NCBI GenBank assembly: GCA_027293245.1
Contig: JAPUFZ010000073.1
Coordinates: forward strand, 1 to 14,380
DNA length: 14,380 nucleotides
Direction of reading: 5' to 3'
Source: Gammaproteobacteria bacterium
Lineage (GTDB): Bacteria > Pseudomonadota > Gammaproteobacteria > GCA-001735895
Positions within the stretch are counted from its first letter, which is position 1; each line of letters opens with the position of its first letter. Positions 13,059 to 14,380 of the stretch are shown piece by piece. The position numbers were made by a program, and so were the translations under genes. The notes under the pieces were generated by a model. The model had not been told where the DNA came from and made no database searches. It saw only the letters and a program-made list of their open reading frames with translations.

Positions 13059-14150
13059 ATGGGATTCAAATGTGGCATTGTCGGGCTTCCCAATGTGGGT
13101 AAGTCAACACTGTTTAATTCACTGACCAAAGCTGGAATAGCGGCGGAGAACTATCCGTTTTGCACGATCGATCCAAATATCGGTATCGTCGAAGTACCCG
13201 ATGATCGGCTTCAACAACTGGCCGATATTGTTAAACCTAAAAAAACCATTCCGACGACCATGGAATTTGTCGATATTGCGGGCCTGGTAGCGGGAGCGTC
13301 AAAGGGCGAGGGTCTCGGGAATCAATTCCTCGGGCACATCCGCGAAACCGACGCCATTGCACATGTGGTACGTTGTTTTGAAAATCCCGACGTCGCACAT
13401 GTCAGCAATAAAATTGATCCGTTGAGCGATGTCGAAACCGTCAATACCGAGCTATTACTGGCAGACATGGAATCGATATCACGACAAACTGAACGCGCCG
13501 TCAAACTCGCCAAATCAAACGACAAGGAGGCCAAAGCCAGGCTCACATTTATGCAGGCGCTACAGGCACATGTAGAAGCAGGCCAGAGTGCGCGCAGTTT
13601 CGAGCTTGAAGATCGCCGGCGCCCGTGGATGAAGGAATTGCATCTGATTACAGCGAAACCGACGCTTTATATAGCCAATGTAGCCGAGGATGGTTTCGAA
13701 GATAATCCGTATCTGGATACTTTAACTGCTTTAGCACGCGACCAAGGTGCAGAAGTCGTTGCTGTCTGTGCTGCCATTGAAGCTGAAATCGCTGAACTCG
13801 AAACCGAAGATGCGGTCGAGTTTCTCCAGGAACTGGGGTTGCAGGAGCCCGGCCTGGACCGGCTCATCCACGCTGGCTATAAACTGCTGAAATTGCAAAC
13901 CTACTTTACCGCGGGGGTTCAGGAAGTGCGGGCCTGGACTATCCGTATCGGAGATACCGCGCCTAAAGCCGCAGGAGAAATTCATACCGATTTTGAAAAA
14001 GGATTTATCCGTGCCGAAGTGGTCGCATACGACGATTTCATCACCGGCAAAGGCGAACAGGGTGCCAAAGACGCGGGTCGCTGGCGTCTTGAAGGTAAAG
14101 ACTATGTAATGACTGAAGGCGATGTGGTGCATTTTCGTTTTAACGTATAG
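13059..14150 (+). CDS. ychF: Redox-regulated ATPase YchF (OLA1 family)
   Basis: 363 residues, the same length as E. coli YchF. It is an Obg-like P-loop protein that prefers ATP to GTP, associates with ribosomes and is implicated in the oxidative-stress response. Motifs: GLPNVGKST (9-17), [21 protein letters not shown] (near 70-90), the altered G4 motif NVAE in place of NKxD that explains the nucleotide preference, a helical insertion, and the C-terminal TGS domain ([19 protein letters not shown] to DVVHFRFNV). The ATG at 13059 is 7 bases after the pth stop; the longer reading from 12996 overlaps pth and adds residues foreign to the family. A weak hairpin with arms 14159-14165/14179-14185 follows the stop. 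Confidence 0.97.
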   Translation: MGFKCGIVGLPNVGKSTLFNSLTKAGIAAENYPFCTIDPNIGIVEVPDDRLQQLADIVKPKKTIPTTMEFVDIAGLVAGASKGEGLGNQFLGHIRETDAIAHVVRCFENPDVAHVSNKIDPLSDVETVNTELLLADMESISRQTERAVKLAKSNDKEAKARLTFMQALQAHVEAGQSARSFELEDRRRPWMKELHLITAKPTLYIANVAEDGFEDNPYLDTLTALARDQGAEVVAVCAAIEAEIAELETEDAVEFLQELGLQEPGLDRLIHAGYKLLKLQTYFTAGVQEVRAWTIRIGDTAPKAAGEIHTDFEKGFIRAEVVAYDDFITGKGEQGAKDAGRWRLEGKDYVMTEGDVVHFRFNV

Positions 14151-14161
14151 GGAGCTTGCGC

Positions 14162-14190
14162 TTGACAGGGGTCGGTCTTCAAGCGAAAAT
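14162..14190 (+). promoter_or_regulatory. Promoter of tRNA-Met with GC-rich discriminator
   Basis: A perfect TTGACA (14162-14167) is followed after 17 bases by GAAAAT (14185-14190). The bases after it, CGCGCTCC, form a GC-rich discriminator, as in promoters of stable RNAs under stringent control. Transcription would begin near 14197, about 37 bases before the tRNA. The promoter overlaps a hairpin after ychF. Confidence 0.6.
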
Positions 14191-14233
14191 CGCGCTCCTT
14201 TCGACTGGGCAATCCAGTCACACACACTGTAAT

Positions 14234-14310
14234 GGCTATGTAGCTCAGTTGGTTAGAGCACATCACTCATAATGATGGGGTCCCCTGTTCGAGTCAGGGC
14301 ATAGCCACCA
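14234..14310 (+). tRNA. Elongator tRNA-Met (anticodon CAU)
   Basis: A complete 77-base cloverleaf: acceptor GGCTATG/CATAGCC, D arm GCTCAGTTGGTTAGAGC, anticodon stem CATCA/TGATG around CTCATAA (anticodon CAT), variable GGGTC, T arm CCCTG TTCGAGT CAGGG, discriminator A and an encoded CCA. The paired first base and T54-containing arm fit the elongator, not the initiator. A tRNA-Met sits after ychF in Pseudomonas too, as I recall. A CAU anticodon modified to lysidine (Ile) cannot be excluded formally but the arms look like Met. The last 70 bases of the window show no gene. Confidence 0.93.
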
Positions 14311-14380
14311 TTTTCTCCAAAAGGCAGGGATTTTACTTTGCAAATCGCCGAACGGAAGATATTCTTTAAGTATTGCCAGT

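Noticed and set aside
14151..14198. Inverted repeats after ychF (GGAGC/GCTCC and CGCTTGA/TCAAGCG), considered as a terminator
   Set aside because: The stems are interrupted, only three T follow, and the tRNA-Met promoter lies inside. It may weaken read-through but cannot be called an intrinsic terminator.
1..14380. CRISPR array, insertion sequence, phage or toxin-antitoxin genes
   Set aside because: No regularly spaced repeats, transposase or integrase motifs, or small paired ORFs with such features were found on either strand.

Overview
The window looks like chromosomal DNA of a gammaproteobacterium. The gene order prmC-prfA-hemA (minus strand), then divergently lbcA-lolB-ispE-tRNA-Gln-prs-rplY-pth-ychF-tRNA-Met, matches as I recall it the Pseudomonas-type arrangement (P. 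aeruginosa PA4664 to PA4673 plus flanking tRNAs). Several proteins (LolB, IspE, a long L25/Ctc with an acidic tail) are typical of that class. GC content appears moderate (near 50 percent by eye). I cannot name a genus, and I see no phage genes, insertion sequences or CRISPR array.

Layout. Positions 2-715 hold the 3' part of a plus-strand NAD(P)-dependent beta-hydroxyacid dehydrogenase. The stretch 716-1033 is a gap between convergent genes with two intrinsic terminators and, between them, a possible ~105-nt structured small RNA. From 6634 back to 1034 runs a tandem minus-strand series: hemA, prfA, a possible 22-codon leader ORF, prmC, a small unknown protein, an orphan fetB-like permease and an SRPBCC/GyrI-like membrane-anchored protein. 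The first three named genes are housekeeping (tetrapyrrole synthesis, translation termination, release-factor methylation). The last three are accessory and less expected there.

The 6635-6926 gap carries a good promoter facing right. It drives the TPR lipoprotein lbcA, then lolB (the outer-membrane lipoprotein receptor that would insert lipoproteins such as LbcA) and ispE (isoprenoid precursor synthesis). The end of ispE is formed by a palindromic intergenic repeat. Next is tRNA-Gln(UUG), whose 3' end is duplicated perfectly 211 bp downstream. The DNA between the two copies is rich in palindromes and looks like an integration scar or the remnant of a small element. It ends in a 22-bp palindrome and a perfect TATAAT in front of prs (PRPP synthetase). 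prs is followed by a structured leader with an intrinsic terminator placed directly before the ribosome binding site of rplY (ribosomal protein L25), then pth and ychF, then tRNA-Met(CAU) behind its own promoter.

Most coding content is ordinary core genome. The interesting material is in the non-coding gaps: the convergent gap at 837-1031, the leader ORF of prmC, the tRNA-Gln duplication with its palindromic insert, and the rplY leader. I found no clear new multi-gene system.
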